From: CADEEN01 sp963840805
GTDB lineage: Bacteria > Pseudomonadota > Gammaproteobacteria > Burkholderiales > Burkholderiaceae_C
DNA length: 64,000 nt
Reading direction: 5' to 3'
Assembly: GCA_963840805.1 (NCBI GenBank)
Contig: CAWJAJ010000017.1
Location: 124,001-188,000 of the forward strand
Every line of letters starts with the position of its first letter. Positions within the stretch are counted from its first letter, which is position 1. The translations under genes were made by a program, and so were the position numbers. Positions 54,326-64,000 of the stretch are shown one piece after another. The notes below the pieces were generated by a model that was not told where the DNA came from, searched no databases, and saw only the letters and a list, made by a program, of their open reading frames with translations.

Positions 54326-56125
54326 TCAGAAGATCGCCTTGAGGAAGGCCTTCATGCGGTACTGTTTGATCTTGACCGGCGTACCCGTCTCGCCCGGGTC
54401 ACCGGTGCCACTGATCCACTGCGACAGCAACCCGCTTTCGAAGCCGGCCAGGTTATACGAGAGGCGCACGCTGGTGATGTGCTTGTTGTTGTCGAACTTG
54501 CCACCCGACGTGGTGACGTCGCGCGAATAGCGGCCCCACGACAGGCTGCCGTAGAGGTCGCCGAACAACTGGTTGCCGGCACTCACCGCCCAGCCGGAGT
54601 CCTTCGCGTCGCGATCATCGGTGGCATTACCGACCTGCCCCTTGTTCTTGTCGTCGACCATCTTGTACTTGAAGCCGAGTTCCACGCCACCGGCCACCGG
54701 CAGCACATGACTGGCCTTGAACACGGCGATGGTGGTCTTGCGGTCGTTGTTGAGCGCGAAGTAGTTCGACAACGGCCCGGTCGGCGAGTAGTTCTGCCAG
54801 TTGTAGTCGTAGTCCACCCGCGTCAGCTCGAGCGACATCGGCGTCTTCGCGACCTCGTAGTTCACCAGCAGCGTGTGGCCCTTCCAGCCTTGCACCGATT
54901 CGCTCGGCGACTCGTCGAAGTCCATGTTCTCGTTGTTGGTCAGACCGTTCGCGCCGGCGGCCAGGCCCATGTCGCTGCGGCAGACACCACCGCCACTGAC
55001 GTGGCACAGCGGCGACGTCGGCCCCTGGTTGAGATCCTTGGCCGCGCCCCCGGCCCAGATCGGATCACCCCAGCGGAACCAGGCGGCCTCGGAGCCCTCG
55101 GTCAGCAGTACGTCGCTTTCGAAGCGCGCGGCGGTGTTGCTGTAATAGCCGGCGCCGATGTTGAAGTACTGGTAGTTCACCGACAGGCCAGGCACCGGCA
55201 GGTTGTTCAGGCCCAGATCGAGCTTGAACGCGTTGCCGTTCACGCTGGACTTCGGGCTGTTGATCCAGGGCTGGTCGAACAGCGGCGCGTCGTATTCCGA
55301 GCGGTAGTAAGCCGCCTTGATGTCGACCATATCCATCGCCGAGCCTTCACCCTTGAGCATGAAGATCTTGCTCTTCGCGAAGGTCTCGATGTCCTGGCCG
55401 TTCTGTGGCGTGGTGTCGGCCTTGAACTGGTGGTCGTTGAACCACTGGTAGCTGGTCGTCAGCCGGGCCGGGCCGAACTGGGCCTTGGCCTGGGCGATGT
55501 ACACGGCCTCGTTGAACTGGGAGTCGTCGCTGTTGCAGCAGCTCGAACCCTGACCATAGTTGCTTTGCAGGTAGTTCGGCAGCGACAGCCGGCCGAAGTC
55601 CCAACTGGCGCCGGGCAGCGGCAGCGGCCCCCTCAAGTAGAAGCCCTTGAAGTTCTCGCGGTCGATGTAGCGCACCCGACCCACCGTGAACGGGTCGAAC
55701 TGGCCCCAGTCGTTGGAGCCGATCAGTGCGCTGTTGAGCCAGCTGTAGCCCGGTGTCAGCAGCACATAGGCGCCGCGCAGCTTCATGTTGCTCGCGCGCG
55801 TGGGGGTGTCCTCGGGGCCGCCGAAGCCACCGAAGTCGGTCCAGTAAGCGGCCGGGCTGCGGCTCTGCATGCGAATACCTGCCTCGACCTGCTTGGAGAT
55901 CGTGGCCTTGATGCGCAGTTCGAACTCGGTCCACTGGCCGTTGTCCGTGTTGTGCGCCGTGTCGCCGGCGCCGTCGGGGGCGTTGGTGTCCACGCTGCGG
56001 CGGTTGCCATCCAGGAACTTCATGTAGATGTTCGAGCCGCTGAAGTCCAGGCCGGCAGCGAACGCCGGCGCGGCCAGCACCAGGCCGATCGCCACCGCGA
56101 CGGGCTTGAGAGTGAGTTTCTTCAT
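54326..56125 (-). CDS. Large outer-membrane beta-barrel, probable maltodextrin porin
   Basis: 599 residues: signal peptide KPVAVAIGLVLAAPAFA, then alternating aromatic and polar strands throughout and a terminal Phe (MKAFLKAIF), the C-terminal signal of outer-membrane barrels. Aromatic-rich loops (WTDFGGFGGPEDTP, YNWQNYSPTGPLSNYF) and two Cys pairs (SSCCNSDD, LCHVSGGGVCRSD) are present. It is much longer than LamB (about 420 mature residues) and lacks obvious LamB motifs, so I call it a porin by context and barrel features only. It is encoded last in the MalEFGK operon between two DOMON-like protein genes, consistent with uptake of maltodextrins across the outer membrane. Confidence 0.75.
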   Translation of the reverse strand: MKKLTLKPVAVAIGLVLAAPAFAAGLDFSGSNIYMKFLDGNRRSVDTNAPDGAGDTAHNTDNGQWTEFELRIKATISKQVEAGIRMQSRSPAAYWTDFGGFGGPEDTPTRASNMKLRGAYVLLTPGYSWLNSALIGSNDWGQFDPFTVGRVRYIDRENFKGFYLRGPLPLPGASWDFGRLSLPNYLQSNYGQGSSCCNSDDSQFNEAVYIAQAKAQFGPARLTTSYQWFNDHQFKADTTPQNGQDIETFAKSKIFMLKGEGSAMDMVDIKAAYYRSEYDAPLFDQPWINSPKSSVNGNAFKLDLGLNNLPVPGLSVNYQYFNIGAGYYSNTAARFESDVLLTEGSEAAWFRWGDPIWAGGAAKDLNQGPTSPLCHVSGGGVCRSDMGLAAGANGLTNNENMDFDESPSESVQGWKGHTLLVNYEVAKTPMSLELTRVDYDYNWQNYSPTGPLSNYFALNNDRKTTIAVFKASHVLPVAGGVELGFKYKMVDDKNKGQVGNATDDRDAKDSGWAVSAGNQLFGDLYGSLSWGRYSRDVTTSGGKFDNNKHITSVRLSYNLAGFESGLLSQWISGTGDPGETGTPVKIKQYRMKAFLKAIF

Positions 56126-56156
56126 TTCGGTTGACTCCGGTTGTTGTGGCGGGGGA

Positions 56157-56942
56157 TCACTTCTTGAGCATCTTCAGCGTGGCCGTCTTGGTCGCCTTGC
56201 CGTCCGGCGCGCAGGTGAATGCCAGCATGTCGGCCTGCTTGGCGTCGGGGCCGTCGAGCACGTCCATCGCATGGGGGTCGCAGTCGGCGTCGTTGCCGCC
56301 GCCGAAGCGGTGCTGGCCCTCGTACTCGTTGACCTTGCGCGTCAGGAAGTCGCCGGCGGCCGGGAAGCCCTCGTTGGACTGCATCACGACCTGGTAGCTC
56401 CAGCCGTCGACATTGCCATCACCGCCGAGTTCCGACAGCGGCACCGTGCCCGAGATCACGCGGCCACGGCCGCGCGTGATGTTCGGCACCACGATGTCCT
56501 TGGCCAGCGCACCGGCCTTGGCGTCGGCCTCGCCGGTGACGCGCGCCTTCTTCTGCGGCGACAGCACGACCAGCTTGTTCCATTCGTTGCCGGGCGCGAA
56601 GGCGACGTTCAGCCCCGGTGGCGTGGCGGTGTTGCCGCCCGCGCCGGTCTTGATGAAGACGAAAATCATCTGCACCGCGAACCCGCCGCCCATGCCCCAG
56701 GGGTCCTCCAGCCCCGCGGCGACTTCGACCGAGAAGTCGACGTTGGCGCCACTCTTGACGGCCGAGAACTTGGTGATGTCGAACGAGCCGGCCTTGTAGA
56801 CCGGGTCCGTCGGGTAGGTGTAGTTGCCGGGGCCCTTGTCGTCACCTTTCGGGTCGGTGAATTCGACGGCCTGCGCGGCGGTGGCGCCGAGCGCAAGAAC
56901 GGTGGCGATGCCGATGGCATGCGGGAAGAAACGGGACTTCAT
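56157..56942 (-). CDS. Secreted DOMON-like (glucodextranase C-type) protein
   Basis: 261 residues: signal peptide IGIATVLALGATAAQA, then a single DOMON-like domain. The opening VEFTDPKGDDKGPGNYTYPT and SFDITKFSAVKSGANVDFSV parallel those of the protein at 52853-54193, so the two are paralogues. Later landmarks are MIFVFIKTGAGGNTATPPGL, NEWNKLVVLSPQ and VISGTVPLSELGGDGNVDGW. Two Cys near the C-terminus (DADCDPHAMD, AFTCAPDG) may form a disulfide. Encoded between malG and the porin, it is probably a periplasmic or surface glucan-binding accessory. The ATG at 56942 is preceded by GGAGG-type sequence. Confidence 0.78.
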   Translation of the reverse strand: MKSRFFPHAIGIATVLALGATAAQAVEFTDPKGDDKGPGNYTYPTDPVYKAGSFDITKFSAVKSGANVDFSVEVAAGLEDPWGMGGGFAVQMIFVFIKTGAGGNTATPPGLNVAFAPGNEWNKLVVLSPQKKARVTGEADAKAGALAKDIVVPNITRGRGRVISGTVPLSELGGDGNVDGWSYQVVMQSNEGFPAAGDFLTRKVNEYEGQHRFGGGNDADCDPHAMDVLDGPDAKQADMLAFTCAPDGKATKTATLKMLKK

Positions 56943-56971
56943 GGGAGGCTCCTCTGGGTGGGGTCGGGGGA

Positions 56972-57838
56972 CTACTTGACGCTGCCGGCGGTGAGGCCGG
57001 AGACGAGGTACTTCTGCAGGTACAGAAACAGGATCACGACGGGCAAGGACACGATCACCGAACCGGCGGCGAAGAATCCCCATTGGGAGGAGAACCCCCC
57101 GACGAAGAAGCGCAGGCCCACCGGGGCCGTGTACATGGACTCGGCTTCCAGGAACACGGAAGCGAGGATGAATTCGTTCCACGCCGTCATGAACGAGAAC
57201 AGCGCGGTGATGGCGATCGCCGGCTTGGCCAGCGGCAGGATGATGCGGAAGAAGATCACCTGCGGGCTGGCGCCGTCGATGCGCGCCGACTCCTCGATGT
57301 CGATCGGGATGGTGTCGAAGTAGCCCTTCAACATCCAGACGCAGAACGGGATCGCGGTGGTGGCGTAGACGATCACCAGGCCCCAGAAGGTGTTGCCCAG
57401 CCCCAGCCACTTGACGATGATGATGAACAGCGGGATCAGCATCAGCGTGCCCGGGAACATCTGCGAGACCAGGAAGGCGAGCATGCCGCTGTCGCGCCCC
57501 GGGAAGCGGAAGCGGCTGAATGCATAGGCGGCGGTGCAGGCCAGGAAGACGCCCAGCGCGGTGGTCATCACCGACACCATCACGCTGTTGAGCAACCAGC
57601 GGCCGAACGGCTGCTCGGTCATCACGTCGACGAAGTTCTTGGCCGAGAAGTGCGCCGGCCAGGGCAGCACCCCACGCGCGCGCTCGAGGAAGGTCGGGTC
57701 CTTCGGCAGGTCGATGATGCCCACGCTCTGCTGGCCCGAAAAGGCCAGCGCCAGCACCCACAGCACCGGGTAGATCGTCAGCAGCGTGAAGCTGATGAGC
57801 CCGGCATGGATCCAGAGGTGGTTGGTCTTCGTGCGCAT
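56972..57838 (-). CDS. malG: Maltodextrin ABC transporter permease MalG
   Basis: A 288-residue inner-membrane permease with six helices, starting AGLISFTLLTIYPVLWVLAL. The cytoplasmic EAA coupling loop is IDIEESARIDGASPQVIFFR, followed by IILPLAKPAIAITALFSFMT. A periplasmic loop after TM1 (about residues 35-75) is typical of MalG. It pairs with MalF and the ATPase MalK. It lies 9 bp downstream of malF in the same operon. Confidence 0.94.
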   Translation of the reverse strand: MRTKTNHLWIHAGLISFTLLTIYPVLWVLALAFSGQQSVGIIDLPKDPTFLERARGVLPWPAHFSAKNFVDVMTEQPFGRWLLNSVMVSVMTTALGVFLACTAAYAFSRFRFPGRDSGMLAFLVSQMFPGTLMLIPLFIIIVKWLGLGNTFWGLVIVYATTAIPFCVWMLKGYFDTIPIDIEESARIDGASPQVIFFRIILPLAKPAIAITALFSFMTAWNEFILASVFLEAESMYTAPVGLRFFVGGFSSQWGFFAAGSVIVSLPVVILFLYLQKYLVSGLTAGSVK

Positions 57839-57847
57839 GGGGCCGGC

Positions 57848-59771
57848 TCAGTACGACTCGGTGGCCCGCGTCATGCGGGTCTGGAAGTACCCGTAGACGA
57901 GCAGGATGATGAAGATCACCGTGGAATACGCAGCCGCATAGGCGTACTGGTACTGCTCGAAGGCGATCTTGTAGGCCTTGGTGATCAGGATCTCGTTGGC
58001 GCCGCCCGGCTCGCCGCCCGAGACCAGGAAGATGATGTTGAACATGTTGAAGGTCCACACCACCGACAGGATGATCGCCGGCACCAGCGTCGGCCGCAGC
58101 AGCGGCAGCGTGATGCGCTTCAATTGCTGCCAGCGCGTGGCGCCCTCGACCTCGGCGGCCTCGTACATGTCCTTCGGGATCGACTGCAGCGCGCCCAGGA
58201 TCACCACCATCATGAACGGGAAGCTGAGCCAGCCGTTGGTCACCAGGCCGGTGACGAACGAGCTGACGACGCTGTCGAACCACTTCACCGGCTGCATGCC
58301 GAACATCTGCAGCATCTGGTTGATGACGCCGAACTGCGGGTGGAACATGCCGCGCCAGACCAGCGCGGTGATGTAGTTCGGGATCGCCCAGGGCAGGATC
58401 AGCAGGATGCGGTACAGCCACTTGCCCTTCAGCCCCTCGGTGTTCAGCGCCAGCGCGAGGATGAAGCCGAAGGTCACGCCGACGCTGACGTTGGTGACGG
58501 TCCAGATCACCGTCATCATCAGCGTCCAGTAGAAGTTCTGGTAGTTGACGACGGTGCCCTCGGCGCTCTTCGTGACGATGTTGAAATCGCCGAGGATCTG
58601 CACGAAGTTGTCCAGGCCGATCCAGCGTTCGCGGAACGGCGCCGACTCGTTGAACAAGGTGGTGTCGGTGAACGCCAGCCCGATGCCGTAGAAGAACGGG
58701 AAGAACACCAGCACCAGCATGCCGATCATCGCCGGCGCCACGTAGGCATACGCATCGGCGTGGTCGCGCAGTGCGGTGGCGGTGCGCGTCGGCGTAGCCC
58801 TGCACGAAGAACAGCAGCACCGCCAGGCCCAGCACATCGATGCCCCAGAAGCTGCGGTCGAGGAATCGGGTGTGCGGATCCTTCTCGGCGGCCTGCGTGC
58901 GCGGCAGCACCGTGCCGTCGGCGGAAATCAACTTCAGCGGCCGGCCGTAGGCGTCGGTGTCCCACGGGCTGGCGGCACCGGCGGCCAGCGGCGGTGCGCC
59001 GGTGCGGCTGTAGGCGGCGGCCGCGGCCGCCTGCACCTTGGAGATGGCCACATCGGCGGCCAGCGTGCTCTCGGCCATCTGGCCCAGACGCTGTTGCTGG
59101 AAGCCGACCGCCAGCACCAGCAGCACCACGACGGCGATGCCGCGCGCGACGTCGAAACGCCGCTCGGGCTTCACGCGCAGAAAGAAGCCGGCGGCCAGCG
59201 CCGAGGCCAGCAGGCCCAGGGCCAGGCCCCAGCCGCCACCGGGCACCACCGCGAGCGCGCCGCCGTCGCGCACGCGCGCCTGCACGATGCCTTCGAACTT
59301 GCCGTCGATCGCGTACGGCACCGTCACGGTGGCCACGCCGGTGCCCTTGCCGTCGATCTGCACCGTCTTCTTGCGCACGGCGCCTTCGCCGACGTTGGTC
59401 TCGCCGGCCGAACGCAGCACGGTGGCGAGGTCGAACAGCGGCTTTTCCTCACGCTTGAGCGAGCGCGGCGCCTCGTCTTCCGCGCGCGTCGAACCCACCA
59501 ACTGGCGGCCGGCAACGACCAGCACCGAATCGAGTGCCGGCAGTTCGGCCTTCCAGCGCTTGATGCGCTCGTTGACCGCAGCCTCGTCGGCGCCAGCCAG
59601 CGACGCGCTGATGGCATTGGCCACGAGCACCGCTTCGCGCTGCTTCTGCTGGCCGGCGAGGTCGCCGCTGACGCTGCCGTACAGCCACCCGGTGAGCGCC
59701 AGCACGACGGCCAGCGACACGCCCAGGCCCCACAGGGCCCGCCGGTCCAGCCATCGCACGGGTTTGCTCAT
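57848..59771 (-). CDS. malF: Maltodextrin ABC permease MalF with large N-terminal extension, one frameshift
   Basis: About 640 residues once corrected. The last 300 are a canonical permease: YVAPAMIGMLVLVFFPFFYG, six helices and EAA loop KDMYEAAEVEGATRWQQLKR. The first 335 or so are an added module. A membrane helix (residues about 13-32) precedes a predicted extracytoplasmic domain of about 145 residues, two close helices with a basic inner loop (VKPERR), a second outer segment of about 85 residues and a further helix (DVLGLAVLLFFVQGYAD). The frame breaks at VQGYAD near 58787-58793; removing one base restores TATALRDHADAYAYV. The start at 59771 (MSKPVRWLDRRALWG) is 37 bp after the malE stop. 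Confidence 0.88.
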
Positions 59772-59808
59772 CGGCCGGGTCCAGTCCGCTGCGGTCTGCG
59801 CAATGGAA

Positions 59809-61036
59809 TTACTTCGACTTGCGCAGCGCGCCGATGCTGTCCTGCATCGTCGCGGCGGCTTCCTTCAGCGCGGCCTCGACGGTCGCATTGCCCTTGACGA
59901 TCTTGTTCATCGCCGTCGTCGCCGGCGACCAGACCATCGTCATCTCGGGCCGGTTGGGCATCGGCTCGGCGTTCTCGAGCTGGTCGCGGAAGGCCTTCAG
60001 CACCGGGTCGCCGCTGACCTTCGGGTTGCCGTAGATGGCCTTGTTGGTGTGCAGCTGGCGGCCCTCGATGGCGAGCACCAGGCCGGCTTCCTCGGACGTC
60101 AGGTACTTGGCGAGCTCGTAGGCGCCCTCCTTGTTGCTCGAGCTGGCGGCCACATAGGCGCCCTCGATGGTCATCCACGGGCGCATCGGCTTCTTGGCCG
60201 CGTCGATCACCGGCAGCATCGCGAAACCGACGTTGACCTTCTTGTCGATGTCGCCGACGAACCACGGGCCGTTGATGACCATCGCGGCCTTGCCCTCGTT
60301 GAACATCGCGGCGATCAGCGCCTCCGACGGCTCGGTGGGCATGACCCCGTCCTTCTTGTACCAGGTCATCATCTGGTTCAGCGACGCGACAGTGGCCGGG
60401 CTGTTGACGACCAGCTTGCCGTCCTTGTCGAACACCGCAGCCGCCGAAGGCGTTCATCAGCGCCGAGTGGAAGTAGAAGTTGGTGTACCAGTAGGCCAGG
60501 CCGTAGCGGCCCGACTGGGCGTTGGTCAGCGTCTTGGCCAGCTTGACCATCTCGTCGGTGGTCTTCGGCGGTGTCTTGACCAGATCCTTGTTGTAGATCA
60601 GCGTGGGCATCTTGTAGTTGATCGGCAGGCCGTAGACGCCGCCCTTGTAGGTCATGGCGTCGAGCATGCCGGGCAGCAGACGGTCCTTGGTCGGCTTGTC
60701 GATGAAGAAGTCGACCGGCTCGACGGTCTTGCCGGCCTCGATCCAGCCGCCGAGGCGGTCCTGGGCGTAGATGAACAGGTCGGGGCCCTTGCCGCGCGGC
60801 ACCGCGGCACTGATCTTGTCGGCGTAGGCGTCATACGGGATGGCCAGCGTGCTGACCTTCATGCCCTTGGCGCCGGGCGACTTCTCGAACATGCCGACCA
60901 CCTTCTCGAAGGCGGCCTTCTCGGCGCCGCGGTAGGCGTGCCAGACGACGAGTTCGTTCGCGGCCTGCGCGAACGCTGCGCTGCCGAGCGCCAACGCACC
61001 CGCGGCGGCGATGGTCTTGATCAGGGTCTTCATCAT
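59809..61036 (-). CDS. malE: Maltodextrin-binding protein MalE, one frameshift
   Basis: About 408 residues once corrected: signal peptide TIAAAGALALGSAAFAQA, then a type 1 extracellular sugar-binding fold (ELVVWHAYRGAEKAAFEKVV, GPDLFIYAQDRLGGWIEAG, YGLPINYKMPTLIYNKDLV, KAAMVINGPWFVGDIDKKVN, LYWTNFYFH-type aromatic segments). After NAFGG the frame shifts near 60439 and continues AVFDKDGKLVVNSP to the stop at 59809; removing one base repairs it. The start is ATG 61036, 7 bp after a GAGGA; the next codon is also ATG. It delivers maltodextrins to MalFGK in the periplasm and lies 22 bp after malK. Confidence 0.9.
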
Positions 61037-61058
61037 GGTGGGGTCCTCAGTAGAAGGG

Positions 61059-62177
<1,119 letters not shown>

Positions 62178-62188
62178 CGGCGCGCTGC

Positions 62189-63736
62189 CTAATTGGTGGA
62201 AGTCGAAGGCGGGGTGATGATGCGCACCGACTTCGGCGCCATCTCGAGCTTGATGCGACCCTCGGCCGCGCTGACGGTCTCGCCGCTGAGCTTGTCGCGT
62301 GCCGGCCTTGCCGGCCACTCGGCCGGCACCGCCACGTCCACTGCCACCGCCTTGTCCTCCCGGTTGGCGATCACCAGGACCTGATCGCCACTGGCCGCGT
62401 CGCGCCGCGCGAACGCCAGCGCCGCATCTTGCGGTTGCGTCAGCAGCGTGTAGTTGCCCTGCGTCAACGCCGGGTGCTCCTTGCGGATGCGAATCAGCAG
62501 CTTGTAGAAATCGCGCAGGCCCTCGTCGCGGGCGATGCCCTTGCCCGGCAGGATGTCGCGGTCGCCCCAGGGCATGTCGTTGCGGTTCATCGGCCATTCG
62601 TGGCCGCCGCGCGCCACCTCTTCGCCGTAATAGATCACCGGCATGCCCAGCGAGGCCATCTGCAGCGCGGCACAGACGCGAAAACGCGCGCGGTCGCCGC
62701 CCAGGTTGCCGAGCATCATCGGCTCGTCGTGCGTGGACAGGTAGTGCGCCAGCACGTAGCCGGGGCGCACGGCGTGGCGCGAGCGCAGGTAGGCGCCGTA
62801 GGCCACCGTGCGGCCGCGGCCTTGCACCCATGCCTCGCAACCGCCCTTGAAGCCGAAGTCGAAGCCGCTGTCGACCTCGTCGCGCTGGAAGAACCCGTCC
62901 AGCGACTGCGCGTTGCCGCCCCAGTATTCGGCGAGCAGGAAGAAGTCGGGGCCGAGTTCGGCACGGGTGCGCTTGCGGTGCTCGAGCCAGAAATCGCTGG
63001 CCACGTGCTTGTAGGTGTCGATGCGGAAACCCGCCACCCCGGTCTTCTTGGCCAGCGCGATGTTGGCGTTGATCAGGTGATCGCGGACTTCGGGAATCTC
63101 GGTCTTGAAATCGGGCAGGCCGCCGACCGCGCACTTGATCGCATCGACCTCGCAGTTGCCTTCGCCGACGCGCAGCCAACTCTCGCCCGCCGCCGTTTTG
63201 CGGCCGCTGTAGCCCGAGGTGTAGCCGGTGTGATTGAGCACGACGTCGAGCAGCACCTTGATGCCGCGCTTCTTGCCCTCGTCGACCAGGTTCTTCAGGT
63301 CATCGACACTGCCGAAGTGCGGGTCCATGGCCTCGAAGTCGTGGATCCAGTAGCCGTGGAAACCTTCATGGGTGAACGACGGCACGCCCTGAGCCTGGGC
63401 CGGCATGCCGCGAGACTGCTGCAGCTGCACCGGGTTGATCCACAACGCAGTGACGCCGAGATCCTTCAACTCGTCGAGTTGCGCCGCGAGGCCTTTCAGG
63501 TCGCCGCCGTGCCAGCCGCCGGGGTTGCGCCGCTCGACGCCCCGGTTGTTCGACGCGTCGCCGTCGGCAAAGCGGTCGATCAGCACGAAGTACAGCACCT
63601 CGCGCGACCAGTCGCCGGCGACCGCCGCGGCGGGCAGCGACACGGCCAGAGCGGCCGCCGTGATCAGCGACCAACGCCCCGCCGCCGCAACTATTCGAGT
63701 GACCGTTCGCAGCACCTTGGCATGCCCCCTGCCCAT
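62189..63736 (-). CDS. Secreted alpha-amylase (GH13)
   Basis: 515 residues from ATG 63736; an ATG at 63820 would add a 28-residue Arg-rich leader. The signal sequence ends about AALAVSLPAAAVA before GDWSREVLYFVLIDRF. GH13 motifs: FADGDASNNRG (calcium-binding-type loop), region I VLLDVVLNHTGYTSG, region II VAGFRIDTYKHVAS (nucleophile Asp), region III FFLLAEYWGGNAQS (acid/base Glu) and region IV HYLSTHDEPMML. YYGEEVARGGHEWP and a C-terminal beta sandwich follow. There is no lipobox, so it is soluble in the periplasm or outside, unlike the two lipoprotein GH13 enzymes. First gene of the malK-E-F-G operon, with an operator 100 bp upstream. Confidence 0.93.
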   Translation of the reverse strand: MGRGHAKVLRTVTRIVAAAGRWSLITAAALAVSLPAAAVAGDWSREVLYFVLIDRFADGDASNNRGVERRNPGGWHGGDLKGLAAQLDELKDLGVTALWINPVQLQQSRGMPAQAQGVPSFTHEGFHGYWIHDFEAMDPHFGSVDDLKNLVDEGKKRGIKVLLDVVLNHTGYTSGYSGRKTAAGESWLRVGEGNCEVDAIKCAVGGLPDFKTEIPEVRDHLINANIALAKKTGVAGFRIDTYKHVASDFWLEHRKRTRAELGPDFFLLAEYWGGNAQSLDGFFQRDEVDSGFDFGFKGGCEAWVQGRGRTVAYGAYLRSRHAVRPGYVLAHYLSTHDEPMMLGNLGGDRARFRVCAALQMASLGMPVIYYGEEVARGGHEWPMNRNDMPWGDRDILPGKGIARDEGLRDFYKLLIRIRKEHPALTQGNYTLLTQPQDAALAFARRDAASGDQVLVIANREDKAVAVDVAVPAEWPARPARDKLSGETVSAAEGRIKLEMAPKSVRIITPPSTSTN

Positions 63737-63835
63737 CGCCAATGAACCTCGCGTATCGACCGCCCTGGCGCGGCCGAACGGCGGGTGGAACGCGGCACCA
63801 AACCGCACTCGCCCCGGCATCGAGTGCGGGACTTT

Positions 63836-63850
63836 AGTAGCTAAACTACA
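63836..63850. promoter_or_regulatory. Shared operator, site 4 (amylase-malK operon)
   Basis: AGTAGCTAAACTACA, one mismatch from the consensus TGTARTNNNAYTACA in the first base and one in arm symmetry. It lies 100 bp upstream of the chosen amylase ATG, in the only promoter-sized gap for the whole maltodextrin transport operon. Confidence 0.6.
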
Positions 63851-63970
63851 CGGTAACTTCTCGTGCTTTCCCTAGGTGTGCACCCGGTGGCAACGCCGTA
63901 GTAGGTAGAACCACGCCCTCATAGGGTGGATCCGGTTGTAGTCGGTGGGGGGCTTTTGCTAGAGTCCTGA

Positions 63971-63985
63971 TGTTGTCTGACTACA
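63971..63985. promoter_or_regulatory. Shared operator, site 5 (right edge)
   Basis: TGTTGTCTGACTACA: right arm ACTACA exact, left arm with one change. TACATA (63982-63987) overlaps its end in the same register as the -10 of the lipoprotein amylase. A half-site TGTAGT occurs at 63937-63942. This suggests a rightward gene starting just outside the window under the same control. Confidence 0.5.
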
Positions 63986-64000
63986 TATCGGTTGGATGCT

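Overview
High-GC DNA (roughly two thirds G+C by eye) from a betaproteobacterium, most likely order Burkholderiales. The complete dcw (division and cell wall) cluster in the order mraZ-rsmH-ftsL-ftsI-murE-murF-mraY-murD-ftsW-murG-murC-ddlB-ftsQ-ftsA-ftsZ-lpxC, the MacB-type export genes and the protein sequences all fit that lineage. A placement near Rubrivivax, Roseateles or Leptothrix is inference.

Layout. 1-5.4 kb: the 3' part of ruvC; a leftward sulfur-transfer set (ArsR-rhodanese regulator, DsrE protein, a decapitated rhodanese, an MFS transporter); and a rightward set (sterol desaturase-like hydroxylase, a 37-codon bridging ORF, cysteine desulfurase, a truncated methyltransferase). 5.4-10.3 kb: a MacA/MacB-like ABC exporter with two permeases, then two tiny membrane proteins. 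10.3-30.2 kb: the leftward dcw cluster. Its gene junctions carry an unusual number of non-coding repeats: compact hairpins with a conserved core and changing stems, two long inverted-repeat elements, and a duplicated murC start. 30.5-33.5 kb: an orphan aconitase-family dehydratase pair, an NnrU-family membrane protein and a small lipoprotein. 33.6-38 kb: an RND efflux pump and its adaptor.

38-64 kb: a starch, maltodextrin and glycogen locus. Outside the cytoplasm it encodes a pullulanase and an alpha-amylase with lipoprotein signals, a secreted alpha-amylase, two proteins with a glucodextranase-type DOMON-like domain and a 599-residue outer-membrane barrel. Uptake is by MalE, MalF, MalG and MalK. 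In the cytoplasm are GlgX, MalQ, GlgB and GlgP. A 15-bp pseudo-palindrome, consensus TGTARTNNNAYTACA, recurs in four full or near-full copies upstream of these transcription units and once at the right edge. I read it as the operator of one shared regulator, possibly HexR-like; no regulator gene lies in the window.

Quality note. Six genes contain nine frameshifts, and every one is repaired by removing a single base. The corrected reading frames run intact from start to stop. This points to insertion-type sequencing or assembly errors rather than decay. Eight of the nine fall between 37 and 61 kb. I annotate these genes as CDS over their full span.
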